Source: JAYZQT01 sp964412235
GTDB taxonomy: Bacteria; Pseudomonadota; Alphaproteobacteria; MPNO01; UBA830
Length of the DNA: 15,293 bases
Direction of reading: 5' to 3'
Assembly (NCBI GenBank): GCA_964412235.1
Contig: CAYPNT010000072.1
Coordinates: 1 to 15,293, forward strand
Shown: positions 1 through 7,230 of the stretch, piece by piece
How the letters are laid out: each line of letters starts with the position of its first letter
Numbering within the stretch: the first letter of the stretch is position 1
Notes under the pieces: model-generated
The model's database searches: none
Told to the model about the DNA's origin: nothing
What the model saw: the letters and a program-made list of their open reading frames with translations, nothing else
Position numbers and translations under genes: made by a program

Positions 1-80
1 AATTCTGTTAATGTATACATCATTCCATTACACCTAATGTTGAATACAATTCAGAGTTTAGTCCACTAGCAGTACTCTAA

Positions 81-92
81 GTGACATGTCAC
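81..92. promoter_or_regulatory. 12-bp perfect palindrome upstream of the SDR gene (candidate operator)
   Basis: GTGACATGTCAC is its own reverse complement and lies 50 nt upstream of the SDR start codon in otherwise AT-rich noncoding DNA. A dyad of this size and position suits a dimeric transcription factor site, but no regulator is encoded nearby and I cannot name a family. About four 12-bp palindromes are expected by chance in a window this long, so this is a weak inference. Confidence 0.3.
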
Positions 93-142
93 CAGAGAAA
101 CAAAACATTTTACTGAAACATATATAATATAAGGAAAATAGT

Positions 143-907
143 ATGTCAGGTTTAAGCGGCGGCAGAGTTGCCGTAATTACAGGGGCAGGACAAGGCATAG
201 GAAGAGCGTATGCACGGGCCTATGCAGAAGCAGGGATTACCCCCGTAATTGTTGATATAGAAAGGGATAAAATTGACTCTGTGAGACGTGAAATCAAACG
301 GGATATAGGACTTGACTGCCTCGCGGTATCCGCCGACATCACCAACCCGGAAGACATAGAAGATGTAATCGAAAAATCAATGGATCGGCATGGCCGCATC
401 GATATTTTAATAAACAACGCAGCCCTATTTTCATCTTTGACCGCCTGCCCCGCCTTAGAAATTTCTACCGAAGAATGGCGCCGCGTTATCGATGTAAACG
501 TTACGGGACAATTTATTTGCGTAAAGTCGGTGTTACCCCATATGATTAAACAGAATTGGGGACGAATTATAAATATTTCCTCTGGTACCGTCACGATGGG
601 CCTCACTAATTTACTACATTACGTGACAAGTAAAGCGGCGGTCATTGGATTTACACGATCTCTTGCCCGGGAAGTTGGTGAGCACAATGTAACGGTAAAC
701 GTAATCCTGCCAGGTTCAACAGAAACAGAAATAGAGCGGACAACTACCTCGCCCGAACTGCGGCGAAAAATTGTAGACATGCAATGCATAAAGCGCGTCG
801 AAACCCCGGATGACCTCGCCAATTTTGCACTATTTCTTGCATCGGATGAAAGCGGTTTCATTACTGGACAATCGATCGCAGTTGACGGCGGCTTGACACA
901 CTTGTGA
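143..907 (+). CDS. SDR family NAD(P)-dependent oxidoreductase
   Basis: A classical short-chain dehydrogenase/reductase of 254 residues, the normal family length, that would oxidise or reduce an alcohol/ketone with NAD(P)(H) in the cytoplasm. The Rossmann cofactor motif TGAGQGIG is at residues 13-20, an NNA motif at 91-93, the catalytic Ser near 147 and the YxxxK pair at Tyr160/Lys164. The C-terminal GQSIAVDGG segment is typical of the FabG-like branch. Asp38 after the second beta strand (VDIE) favours NAD(H) over NADP(H) by family rules, which is an inference. The start at 143 is supported by an AAGGA ribosome binding site about 7 nt upstream. The substrate cannot be read from the sequence. 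The gene stands alone on the plus strand and converges on the dioxygenase gene, so there is no operon context. The family call is secure; the specific function is unknown. Confidence 0.93.
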   Translation: MSGLSGGRVAVITGAGQGIGRAYARAYAEAGITPVIVDIERDKIDSVRREIKRDIGLDCLAVSADITNPEDIEDVIEKSMDRHGRIDILINNAALFSSLTACPALEISTEEWRRVIDVNVTGQFICVKSVLPHMIKQNWGRIINISSGTVTMGLTNLLHYVTSKAAVIGFTRSLAREVGEHNVTVNVILPGSTETEIERTTTSPELRRKIVDMQCIKRVETPDDLANFALFLASDESGFITGQSIAVDGGLTHL

Positions 908-974
908 ACTTAGAGATCAGATTACATTGCTATAGTCGGCTATTATAAATTTGGACGATATGTTGTGTGCTCGA

Positions 975-1859
975 TTAGGATGTTACAGCCTCCTGATTTT
1001 CGAAAATGGTCGTAAAACCACGCGACCAATCGGGTGGGATTTGACAAGGGCGCGGATCTAGTTCTGCCCACCGCGCCGCCGTACCACGGACAACCTGAAA
1101 AGAGTGCGACGTGGGGTCGGGATGGGGAGTATACGGTTTAGCATTGGCTGCGGTGAAACAATTCAGCAATAAAGGGCGAGGCGCGGAGGTAATACTATCG
1201 GGTGAGTAATGAAGGCTGCGGCAGTTATGAATAGTAATAGTTCCCGCAGGACCAGTTAAATACTCAACGTTTGACATGTCGATTTCAGCAGCTTCGCTAT
1301 CATTTAGGCTACCGGCCCACTCATCAGTTTCATCGTATAAATCGTAGAGTGGCCCTTGGTGACTATCTTTCACTAGTGCTAAGGGGCCGTTGTCCAGGTT
1401 TGTATCTTCAAGATATGTCCCGATATAAACAACGTTGTAGTTCGTGTGAGGGACAAACTGCGCATCCTGATGCCATTTAACGCTATCGCTGCCACCAGAC
1501 CATTTAAAGTTGAGTTTTGAATGGTAGAATACCACGTTTGGCCCCACCAGATCAGCCGCAACATCTGCAAGTAAACCTTTAGCGTAATCCCAATAAACCT
1601 GATCCTGGTCGTCAGGACGTTTTAAGCGCCGCAATTGTGGCTTAAGAGAACTATGCTCCGGACCAAGATCATATGTCGTATTGGATTCGGTGCACGCTCG
1701 GCTTTCCTCTACGAGTTCCGCGGTAACATCCACAAGCCCTTGAAGGATTTCGGCCGGGACAAAACTTTCTATACAGGTATAACCCTGGTTAAAGTATTCC
1801 TCTCTATTTTTTTGAGATAAAATACGCGGTTTCTGCGATAGAATTTTTTCTGGATTCAT
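975..1859 (-). CDS. Phytanoyl-CoA dioxygenase (PhyH) family protein
   Basis: A 294-residue protein with the double-stranded beta-helix signature of non-haem Fe(II)/2-oxoglutarate oxygenases of the PhyH family, which hydroxylate small molecules. The metal facial triad is visible as His130-x-Asp132 (WHQDAQF) and a distal His217 (SLHYS). Arg228, eleven residues later, is positioned to bind the 2-oxoglutarate carboxylate. The ATG at 1859 is preceded closely by GAGAG, a weak and unusually near Shine-Dalgarno. PhyH members in marine Alphaproteobacteria act on very varied substrates, so phytanoyl-CoA itself should not be assumed. The upstream minus-strand neighbour is the GST gene, 109 nt away, which leaves room for an independent promoter. 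Family assignment is confident; the substrate is unknown. Confidence 0.88.
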   Translation of the reverse strand: MNPEKILSQKPRILSQKNREEYFNQGYTCIESFVPAEILQGLVDVTAELVEESRACTESNTTYDLGPEHSSLKPQLRRLKRPDDQDQVYWDYAKGLLADVAADLVGPNVVFYHSKLNFKWSGGSDSVKWHQDAQFVPHTNYNVVYIGTYLEDTNLDNGPLALVKDSHQGPLYDLYDETDEWAGSLNDSEAAEIDMSNVEYLTGPAGTITIHNCRSLHYSPDSITSAPRPLLLNCFTAANAKPYTPHPDPTSHSFQVVRGTAARWAELDPRPCQIPPDWSRGFTTIFENQEAVTS

Positions 1860-1916
1860 CTCTCAAGCGGGCTCAAATTCGAAACTTGCAAATTATAAGT
1901 ATAGATAATCAAGGAC

Positions 1917-1933
1917 GTCAAATTGGTTTTGAC
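1917..1933. repeat. Small inverted repeat between the GST and PhyH genes
   Basis: GTCAAA and TTTGAC form a 6-bp perfect stem around a 5-nt loop, centred about 65 nt upstream of the PhyH start codon. No U-tract follows on the minus strand, so it does not look like an intrinsic terminator for the GST gene. A regulator binding site is possible but unproven. Confidence 0.2.
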
Positions 1934-1968
1934 CACCGTTATCCTATTATTTGTTGGGCCTACTAGCT

Positions 1969-2586
1969 TTATTTGGGAAGGGAATTTTGCACCGAGGGAT
2001 TGTTCATCATTGTTTCGTGCCACCTAGTTAGAACGGGCCTTCTTGAACGCCAATCAAATCTCGGATTCCGGCGTTCTGTGTCCAACGCGCAAAACAATAT
2101 AAGCTGTGGAATATTTAAACTTGGTTTCTCGGGCTTCAACGCAAGTGGCGAAAGCGTAACTGCTTTTTCAAAGTAGTCTGCCAACCGCTCCGCCCGAAGC
2201 CTCTCGTGCTCTATTATTCTAGGTGATTGTTGGTCTTCCGGGCGCAATATTTCTCGCGCCCAAACCGAAACTCCATCCAACATACTACGGGCTATTGCCT
2301 GTGCTCGCCGGAATGGCCAATAAGCTTCACCCGAGGGTGGAATATATCGCGGTGGTGCACTCAAACTATCAAAATAATCTATGATAACATCCGTGTCTTC
2401 AAATCCAACATCATCCTCAAGGAGTAAAAATGGTATCCGCCCCGACGGATTAAAAACAAGAGCAGGATCACTTGGATTTCGTGTTTTTGTCCAAACCAAC
2501 TCCACAATTTCTTGTAGGCCTTTTTCCAGGCGGACAATCATTACGAGACGAGCGTAAGGCGAAGTTGGCGTAACAAAAAGTCTAAT
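1969..2586 (-). CDS. Glutathione S-transferase family protein, probable ATT start
   Basis: A 205-residue GST-fold protein if translation starts at the ATT codon at 2586-2584. The N-terminal thioredoxin-like domain then starts as RLFVTPTSPYARLV, matching the beta1-loop-alpha1 region of bacterial GSTs, with Ser9-Pro10-Tyr11 at the usual catalytic position and the cis-Pro near residue 52 (GRIPF). The helical C-terminal domain follows and ends around LTRWHETMMNNPSV. Starting at the first ATG (2541) would remove 15 residues including the catalytic loop. An in-frame TAG lies just two codons upstream of ATT, so no ATG, GTG or TTG is available. AGGAG at 2601-2597, overlapping the tyrS stop codon, sits 10 nt before ATT. 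The gene follows tyrS by 13 nt and is probably co-transcribed with it. A point mutation or sequencing error at the start codon is the alternative. The substrate is unknown. Confidence 0.85.
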   Translation of the reverse strand: MRLFVTPTSPYARLVMIVRLEKGLQEIVELVWTKTRNPSDPALVFNPSGRIPFLLLEDDVGFEDTDVIIDYFDSLSAPPRYIPPSGEAYWPFRRAQAIARSMLDGVSVWAREILRPEDQQSPRIIEHERLRAERLADYFEKAVTLSPLALKPEKPSLNIPQLILFCALDTERRNPRFDWRSRRPVLTRWHETMMNNPSVQNSLPK

Positions 2587-2599
2587 GGTCTAAGCGCTC

Positions 2600-3856
2600 C
2601 TATTCTATTCGCAGTAGTGCATGGCGTTTCTTACCAGCCGACAGTTTAATGATGCCGTCCACATTTGCATGTGATTTTGTAATCGAGACATTCTCATCAG
2701 ATATTGTCTCGTCATTTAATTTTGCACCCGCCCCACGGATTAAGCGCCTAGCTTCACCATTGGATTTCGCCAGCCCAGACTTTACGAAAAGGTGGAATGC
2801 AGCGATTCCGTCTGCGAGTTCCAATTCAGATACCGATATTGTGGGCAATCCCTTCGAACTTTGACCCTGTTCAAAAGTTTCAGCGGCGGTCTGCGCCGCA
2901 TCCTTCGCATTCTGGAGACCATGACAAAGAGCCGTCACTTCACTTGCCAAGATTTTTTTTGCTTCGTTTATTTCGGTCCCTTTCAGAAGCTCCAAGCGCA
3001 CGATTTCATCAATGGGTAATTCAGTAAATAATCGTAAAAAACGACCTACATCTTTGTCCGCCGTATTGCGCCAGAACTGCCAGTACTCATAAGGACTGAC
3101 CCGGGCCGAATTCAACCAAATCGCTCCATCGGCCGTCTTCCCCATTTTTGAACCAGATGCTGTTGTGATAAGTGGCGACGTGAGCCCGAAGAGCTGGACA
3201 CCGTCAACACGCCTTCCTAGCTCAACACCATTTACGATATTGCCCCATTGATCTGAGCCTCCCATTTGCAGGGTACAGCCATACCGTCTGTATAGTTCAA
3301 CAAAATCATAGGCTTGAAGAACCATATAATTAAATTCCAAAAACGATAAGGGTTGTTCCCTCTCAAGACGCAATTTGACAGAATCAAACGATAACATTCG
3401 ATTTACCGAAAAATGGCGACCGTAGTCTCGCAAAAAAGAAATATACGAAAGTTCGTCTAACCACTCCGCGTTATCAGCCATTATGGCGTCTTCAGAACGG
3501 ACCCCGAACTTCAAAAACTTTTCAAATATCGACTGAATACCAAGCTTGTTGACTGTAATCGCGTCCTCACTAAGCAGTTGCCGTGCTTCATCCTTCCCCG
3601 AAGGGTCTCCCACTCTACTCGTACCACCGCCCATGAGCACAATTGGTTTATGGCCGCACTTCTGAAACCATCGTAAAAGCATAATGGGAAGTAGGGAGCC
3701 TACGTGCAGCGAATCCGCCGTGCAATCAAACCCAATATAACAAGTTGTAGGCATGCCTTTGTCCAAAGTCTCAGTGAGTGCATCAATATCTGTACACTGA
3801 TGGAGAAATCCCCGCTCGGTGATTACTTCAATAAAATCTAATGTTGCAGTGTTCAT
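2600..3856 (-). CDS. tyrS: Tyrosyl-tRNA synthetase (TyrRS)
   Basis: The class I aminoacyl-tRNA synthetase that activates tyrosine with ATP and charges tRNA-Tyr in the cytoplasm. At 418 residues from the ATG at 3856 it has the usual bacterial length. The N-terminus reads FIEVITERGFLHQCTD, as in proteobacterial TyrRS. The HIGH-type motif is HVGS at 51-54, the tRNA/tyrosine-binding region QMGGSDQWGN at about 197-206, and the KMSKS loop appears as KMGKT at 237-241, a variant I recall as common in alphaproteobacterial TyrRS. A C-terminal S4 RNA-binding domain spans about 345-410. An in-frame TTG at 3895 would add 13 residues (EQFVLSYVALKN after the initiator) with no family match, so I chose the ATG. 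No good Shine-Dalgarno precedes it. The gene is divergent from the deacetylase/anmK pair, and the GST gene follows it directly. Confidence 0.97.
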   Translation of the reverse strand: MNTATLDFIEVITERGFLHQCTDIDALTETLDKGMPTTCYIGFDCTADSLHVGSLLPIMLLRWFQKCGHKPIVLMGGGTSRVGDPSGKDEARQLLSEDAITVNKLGIQSIFEKFLKFGVRSEDAIMADNAEWLDELSYISFLRDYGRHFSVNRMLSFDSVKLRLEREQPLSFLEFNYMVLQAYDFVELYRRYGCTLQMGGSDQWGNIVNGVELGRRVDGVQLFGLTSPLITTASGSKMGKTADGAIWLNSARVSPYEYWQFWRNTADKDVGRFLRLFTELPIDEIVRLELLKGTEINEAKKILASEVTALCHGLQNAKDAAQTAAETFEQGQSSKGLPTISVSELELADGIAAFHLFVKSGLAKSNGEARRLIRGAGAKLNDETISDENVSITKSHANVDGIIKLSAGKKRHALLRIE

Positions 3857-3933
3857 ATTTTTAAGGGCCACATATGACAGAACGAATTGTTCCAACGGGT
3901 GTTATCACAGCTAATCTTGTAAATCCACGACAC

Positions 3934-3958
3934 GGCACGCTAAGTGCCATTGACGTCA
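3934..3958. promoter_or_regulatory. Inverted repeat plus TGACGTCA palindrome in the tyrS / deacetylase divergent region
   Basis: GGCAC-GCTAA-GTGCC (3934-3948) is a 5-bp-stem inverted repeat. It is followed 2 nt later by the 8-bp palindrome TGACGTCA (3951-3958). Both lie in the 148-nt region between the divergent starts of tyrS (3856) and the deacetylase (4005), where both promoters must lie. They could be operator half-sites, but elements this short also arise by chance. Confidence 0.2.
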
Positions 3959-4004
3959 CACCGTATGAACCTCAAAACTAGTAGCAACAAAAGGAGACAT
4001 CTCG

Positions 4005-4877
4005 ATGCAACCTCAACGATACGGACCGTTCGCCTATACACCTATCAATCGCCGACCAAAGATAATTTGGCCAGAAGGCAATCATCTCGCTCTTTGGATT
4101 ATTCCAAACATCGAGACATTTCCTTTTAATGAGCCTGTTCCCGGTGGAACAGGAGTTGCCCCAGATATAATCAACTGGGCACCGCGCGACTATGGTGCAC
4201 GTGTTGGTATCTTCAGAATTATGGAAGTTATGGACAAACACAATATCCGGGGCACAGTTGCTTTGAATAGTGAGGTTTGTGATGATTATCCTGAAATCAT
4301 AGAGGATAGTATGGCCCTCAATTGGGAGTTTATGGGTCATAATCAATCAAACAGCCGGTACTTGCATACAATGGAGGAGCAGCCCGGAAGAGAATTAGTT
4401 TCTGAGACACTCAAACACATAGAGAATTCCATTGGTACTCGCCCAAGAGGTTGGCTTTCAAGTGGTCTTCAACAAAATTGGACGACACTTGATGCGCTGA
4501 TTGATGGAGGTGTGAAATATGTGGCCGATTTTATAAATGACGATCAACCATATGTGATGAATGTCGACGGCAGAAATATATGCTCGATACCCTATTCAGC
4601 GGAGATTAATGATCTACCTCAATTCCTCCGAATGAACCGAACTGCCGATGAATTCCGAAAAATGGTCTGTCAACAGTTTGACACACTATATCGCGAAAGC
4701 GTCGAAAGCGGTTCAGGAAGAGTAATGGCAATCTGCCTCCATCCATTTGTGATTGGTGTGCCTCATCGGATTGGCGCACTCGATGAAGCGCTTAAGTACA
4801 TTACCAATCATGAGGGTGTTTGGTGTGCTACGGGATCTGAAATTGTTGAGCACTATCTGATGGGTGAAACTTTTTAA
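4005..4877 (+). CDS. Polysaccharide deacetylase-fold protein, PuuE (allantoinase)-like
   Basis: A 290-residue member of the NodB/CE4 deacetylase-fold superfamily, closest by layout to the PuuE-like branch: an early WAPRDYGARVGIFRIMEVMDK segment, then TVALNS (84-89), then NWEFMGHNQSNSRYL (106-120). The classical CE4 metal motif is degenerate. The first motif is NIE at 35-37 rather than DxD, and the expected second His of HxxxH after His112 is absent. A C-terminal ICLHPFVIGVPHRIG segment (243-257) carries the conserved His246. PuuE-type enzymes hydrolyse allantoin or related cyclic amides rather than polysaccharide, so the substrate here is open. The start has a clear AAGGAG at 3991-3996 with an 8-nt spacer. 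It ends 2 nt before anmK, so the two are very likely co-transcribed, which could hint at an amino-sugar substrate, but that is only inference. Confidence 0.85.
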   Translation: MQPQRYGPFAYTPINRRPKIIWPEGNHLALWIIPNIETFPFNEPVPGGTGVAPDIINWAPRDYGARVGIFRIMEVMDKHNIRGTVALNSEVCDDYPEIIEDSMALNWEFMGHNQSNSRYLHTMEEQPGRELVSETLKHIENSIGTRPRGWLSSGLQQNWTTLDALIDGGVKYVADFINDDQPYVMNVDGRNICSIPYSAEINDLPQFLRMNRTADEFRKMVCQQFDTLYRESVESGSGRVMAICLHPFVIGVPHRIGALDEALKYITNHEGVWCATGSEIVEHYLMGETF

Positions 4878-4879
4878 AG

Positions 4880-5965
4880 ATGGAGGACTTTGTTCCGATC
4901 TGGACCCTGGGCCTTATGAGTGGGACCTCGATGGATGGTATCGACGCCGCGTTAATAAAAACCGACGGTATAGAAATATTCGATATTGGCCCTGCAACGA
5001 CTATTCCTTATACACGTGGTTTAAAGAAACTGATACGTTCTGCATTAGGGCGCAATACTGCTTCGCCCACTCTAATACACAAAATAACAGACGCACATTC
5101 AAAAGCAGTGACAGCCCTTCTGTCAGAAAATCCGGAATTTAAAGAAAAAATTAAATTAATTGGAATGCATGGCCATACCATCCTGCACGCACCAAACACT
5201 AAATTCACCCTCCAAGTGGGCGATGGCAAACGCTTAGCAAAGAACATTGGTATTAACGTTGTGTGCGATTTCCGCAGCGTGGACATACAAAATGGCGGAC
5301 AAGGAGCTCCATTGGCACCATTGTACCACTCCGCATTAGCAAAGGATCTCAAGAAACCTTTAACAATAATAAATATTGGAGGCATCGCTAATCTGACGTG
5401 GATTGGGCGTGATGACAACCTAGCGCCGATTGCATTTGATACGGGGCCTGGAAATTGCCTTTTAGATGACTGGGTGCAGACCAATACAACGGAGCGATTT
5501 GACAAAGGTGGTGCAATAAGCGGGCTCGGTAGACCGAAACACGAACTTGTCAAAGTAATGATGAAACATCCTTATTTTAATTCGCCACCTCCAAAATCCC
5601 TGGATCGGCTTGGTTTTAATTACGAGTGTATCTCTAGCTTAGAACCAGCTGACGGAGCGGCTACACTGGTCCGCTATACCTGCAAAACCATTATGGCGGC
5701 ATTACGGCACGTCCCAGAACCACCGAAACGACTTTTAATTACGGGCGGTGGAAGGTTAAACCCAACAATCATGCAAGGGCTCTCAAGCCTTGCATCTATT
5801 CCTGTTGAACCAGTAGAAGCCGTCGGATGGGATGGGGATATGTTGGAAGCACAAGCATTTGGGTTCCTGGCGGTAAGGTCCATTCGTGGATTACACCTCT
5901 CCACGCCCACGACTACCGGTATTAGTACACCCAAATCTGGTGGTATCTTATATCAAGCAGAATAA
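4880..5965 (+). CDS. anmK: Anhydro-N-acetylmuramic acid kinase
   Basis: AnmK hydrolyses the 1,6-anhydro bond of anhydro-MurNAc and phosphorylates it to MurNAc-6-phosphate in the cytoplasm, returning peptidoglycan turnover products to metabolism. The 361 residues match the family length. Visible family motifs are LGLMSGTSMDGIDAAL from residue 10 (phosphate binding), GMHGHTILHAP, a VCDFRSVDIQNGGQGAPLAP stretch, NIGGIANLTWIG and AFDTGPGNCLLDDW, followed by the late ITGGGRLNP motif. The ATG at 4880 is the only workable start, since an in-frame stop lies five codons upstream. It is 2 nt from the deacetylase stop with no strong Shine-Dalgarno, which suggests translational coupling. Proximity of anmK to tyrS is common in Proteobacteria; here the deacetylase gene sits between them. 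No murQ (etherase) is present in the window. Confidence 0.96.
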   Translation: MEDFVPIWTLGLMSGTSMDGIDAALIKTDGIEIFDIGPATTIPYTRGLKKLIRSALGRNTASPTLIHKITDAHSKAVTALLSENPEFKEKIKLIGMHGHTILHAPNTKFTLQVGDGKRLAKNIGINVVCDFRSVDIQNGGQGAPLAPLYHSALAKDLKKPLTIINIGGIANLTWIGRDDNLAPIAFDTGPGNCLLDDWVQTNTTERFDKGGAISGLGRPKHELVKVMMKHPYFNSPPPKSLDRLGFNYECISSLEPADGAATLVRYTCKTIMAALRHVPEPPKRLLITGGGRLNPTIMQGLSSLASIPVEPVEAVGWDGDMLEAQAFGFLAVRSIRGLHLSTPTTTGISTPKSGGILYQAE

Positions 5966-6038
5966 ATTAGATCTTTCGTATGCACCTATTGGGCACTATT
6001 GATCGGGCGCACAGACCGCGGTTCTAACTGAGGTGTCT

Positions 6039-7173
6039 TTATCGTTTACCTACGCTGATCCCTTCTTCGTCCGTGGTGCCTACATGTTGTGCCAAGGCGG
6101 CAGCCATGAATTCATCTAAATCACCATCCAGAACCGCTTGCGTATTCGACGTTTCTATGTTCGTCCGTAGGTCTTTAACCATTTGATAGGGATGCAAGAC
6201 ATATGATCTGATCTGGTGCCCCCATCCTATCGCTGTTTTAGAATCCTGTTCCGCTTGAGCCAATTCTTCGCGCCGTTGGGTTTCAGCTTCGTATAGACGA
6301 GCCCTAAGCATTTGCATAGCTTGTGCTCGATTTCTGTGCTGCGAACGATCATTTTGACACGCTACTACAATGCCAGAGGGAATGTGAGTTATTCTAATAG
6401 CACTATCTGTCGTATTAACGTGCTGTCCGCCGGCCCCTTGTGACCGGTACGTGTCTACCCGAAGGTCTTTTTCCGCAATATCTATTTCTATATCATCATC
6501 AATTTCAGGAAAAATCCAAACGGAGGCAAAGCTTGTATGACGTCTAGCTCCTGAATCATAAGGTGAAATTCTTACCAAGCGATGAACACCACTTTCAGTC
6601 TTAAGCCACCCATAGGCGTTATGCCCCATAACTCGGATTGTTGCTGACTTAAGACCGGCCTCATCTCCAGAGCTTTCTTCTAACAGCTCAACCTTATAAC
6701 CATGCATATCGGCCCAACGTGTATACATCCGCATCAACATTTGTGCCCAGTCTTGGCTCTCTGTCCCCCCTGCGCCCGCGTGAACCTCTAAAAAACAGTC
6801 ATTGGGATCAACTTCGCCAGATAAAAGTGTTTGAAGTTCTTGTTTTTCTGCAACCTTTTGAAGGTTGACCAGGATCTCCTCCGCCTCCAAGACGAGGTCA
6901 TCATCACCTTCCTCAACACCAAGTTTAGCCAGATCCACTGTATCACTTAGTTCTTGTTCTAGACGTACAAAAACGTTTGCAGATTTTTCTAAATAATTTC
7001 TCTCGCGCATAATTTTTCTTGCGCGTGCCTGGTCATCCCAAAACCGGGGATCCTCTGTTTCCGCGTCTAATTCTTCGACACGTTTTAATGAGTTTTCCAG
7101 GTCAAAGATGCCTCCTCAGCAGGTCCAATGACTGCTCAATCTTTATGACAAGCGCCTGAGTTTCTGCCCGCAT
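6039..7173 (-). CDS. prfB: Peptide chain release factor 2 with programmed +1 frameshift
   Basis: RF2 terminates translation at UAA and UGA. The product is encoded in two frames. Frame 0 starts at ATG 7173 (MRAETQALVIKIEQSLDLL...) and reads 23 codons to an in-frame TGA at 7104-7102. A +1 shift at CTT-T then continues as DLENSLKRVEELDAETEDP and runs to the stop at 6039, giving about 377 residues in all, normal for alphaproteobacterial RF2. The GGQ catalytic motif is present (GAGGQHVN). The stop-codon recognition tripeptide is SPY rather than the textbook SPF. Calling only the downstream frame, from ATG 7010, would lose 54 N-terminal residues. The start has two Shine-Dalgarno-like stretches, GGAGG and AGGAG, the latter about 5 nt from ATG. 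It lies downstream of PBP1A, 57 nt away, and converges on anmK. Expression is autoregulated by RF2 level through the internal stop, as established for this family. Confidence 0.96.
7101..7116 (-). promoter_or_regulatory. prfB programmed +1 ribosomal frameshift site
   Basis: Read 5'->3' on the minus strand the site is AGGAGG CAT CTT TGA C. The elements match the established RF2 recoding signal: an internal Shine-Dalgarno (7116-7111), a one-codon spacer, the slippery CUU (7107-7105) and an in-frame UGA followed by C (7104-7101). When RF2 is scarce, ribosomes pause at UGA and slip by +1 to make full-length RF2; when it is abundant, a 23-residue peptide is released. Confidence 0.95.
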
Positions 7174-7188
7174 ATCGTCTCCTGTCCT

Positions 7189-7212
7189 CCTTTCGCGTAG
7201 TAACGCGAAAAG
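7189..7212 (-). promoter_or_regulatory. 10-bp hairpin abutting the prfB ribosome binding site
   Basis: On the minus-strand transcript, CUUUUCGCGU and ACGCGAAAGG pair over 10 bp (one G-U) around a UACU loop, in the PBP1A-prfB spacer. The core 8 bp (TTTCGCGT/ACGCGAAA, plus-strand 7191-7198 and 7203-7210) are perfect. The 3' arm ends inside the distal GGAGG of the prfB leader and leaves the proximal AGGAG free. There is no following U-tract, so it is not a standard intrinsic terminator. It may modulate prfB translation or protect a processed mRNA end. Confidence 0.5.
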
Positions 7213-7230
7213 TTAACCCAGATTCAGAGT

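Noticed and set aside
123..128. TATAAT as a -10 box for the SDR gene
   Set aside because: It would place the transcription start at or inside the ribosome binding site, and no -35 box is found at the right distance.
908..974. ATAG-TCGG-CTAT as a bidirectional terminator between the SDR and PhyH genes
   Set aside because: Only 4 bp of stem and no T-run.
3134..3148. KMGKT in place of KMSKS as a sign of an inactive TyrRS
   Set aside because: The variant is usual for TyrRS of this lineage and the other active-site motifs are intact.
4864..5142. 92-codon plus-strand frame at the deacetylase/anmK junction
   Set aside because: It overlaps the clearly coding anmK frame and translates to a Tyr/Arg-rich sequence without homology.
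5008..5553. 181-codon minus-strand open frame
   Set aside because: It lies entirely within anmK on the opposite strand; anmK has full family motifs and the antisense product resembles nothing.
5966..6038. Search for a terminator between convergent anmK and prfB
   Set aside because: No GC-rich stem with a T-run could be found in the 73 nt.
7189..7212. Hairpin as an intrinsic terminator of the amiC-mrcA transcript
   Set aside because: It is followed by GGAGGACAGGAG, with no U-tract on either strand.
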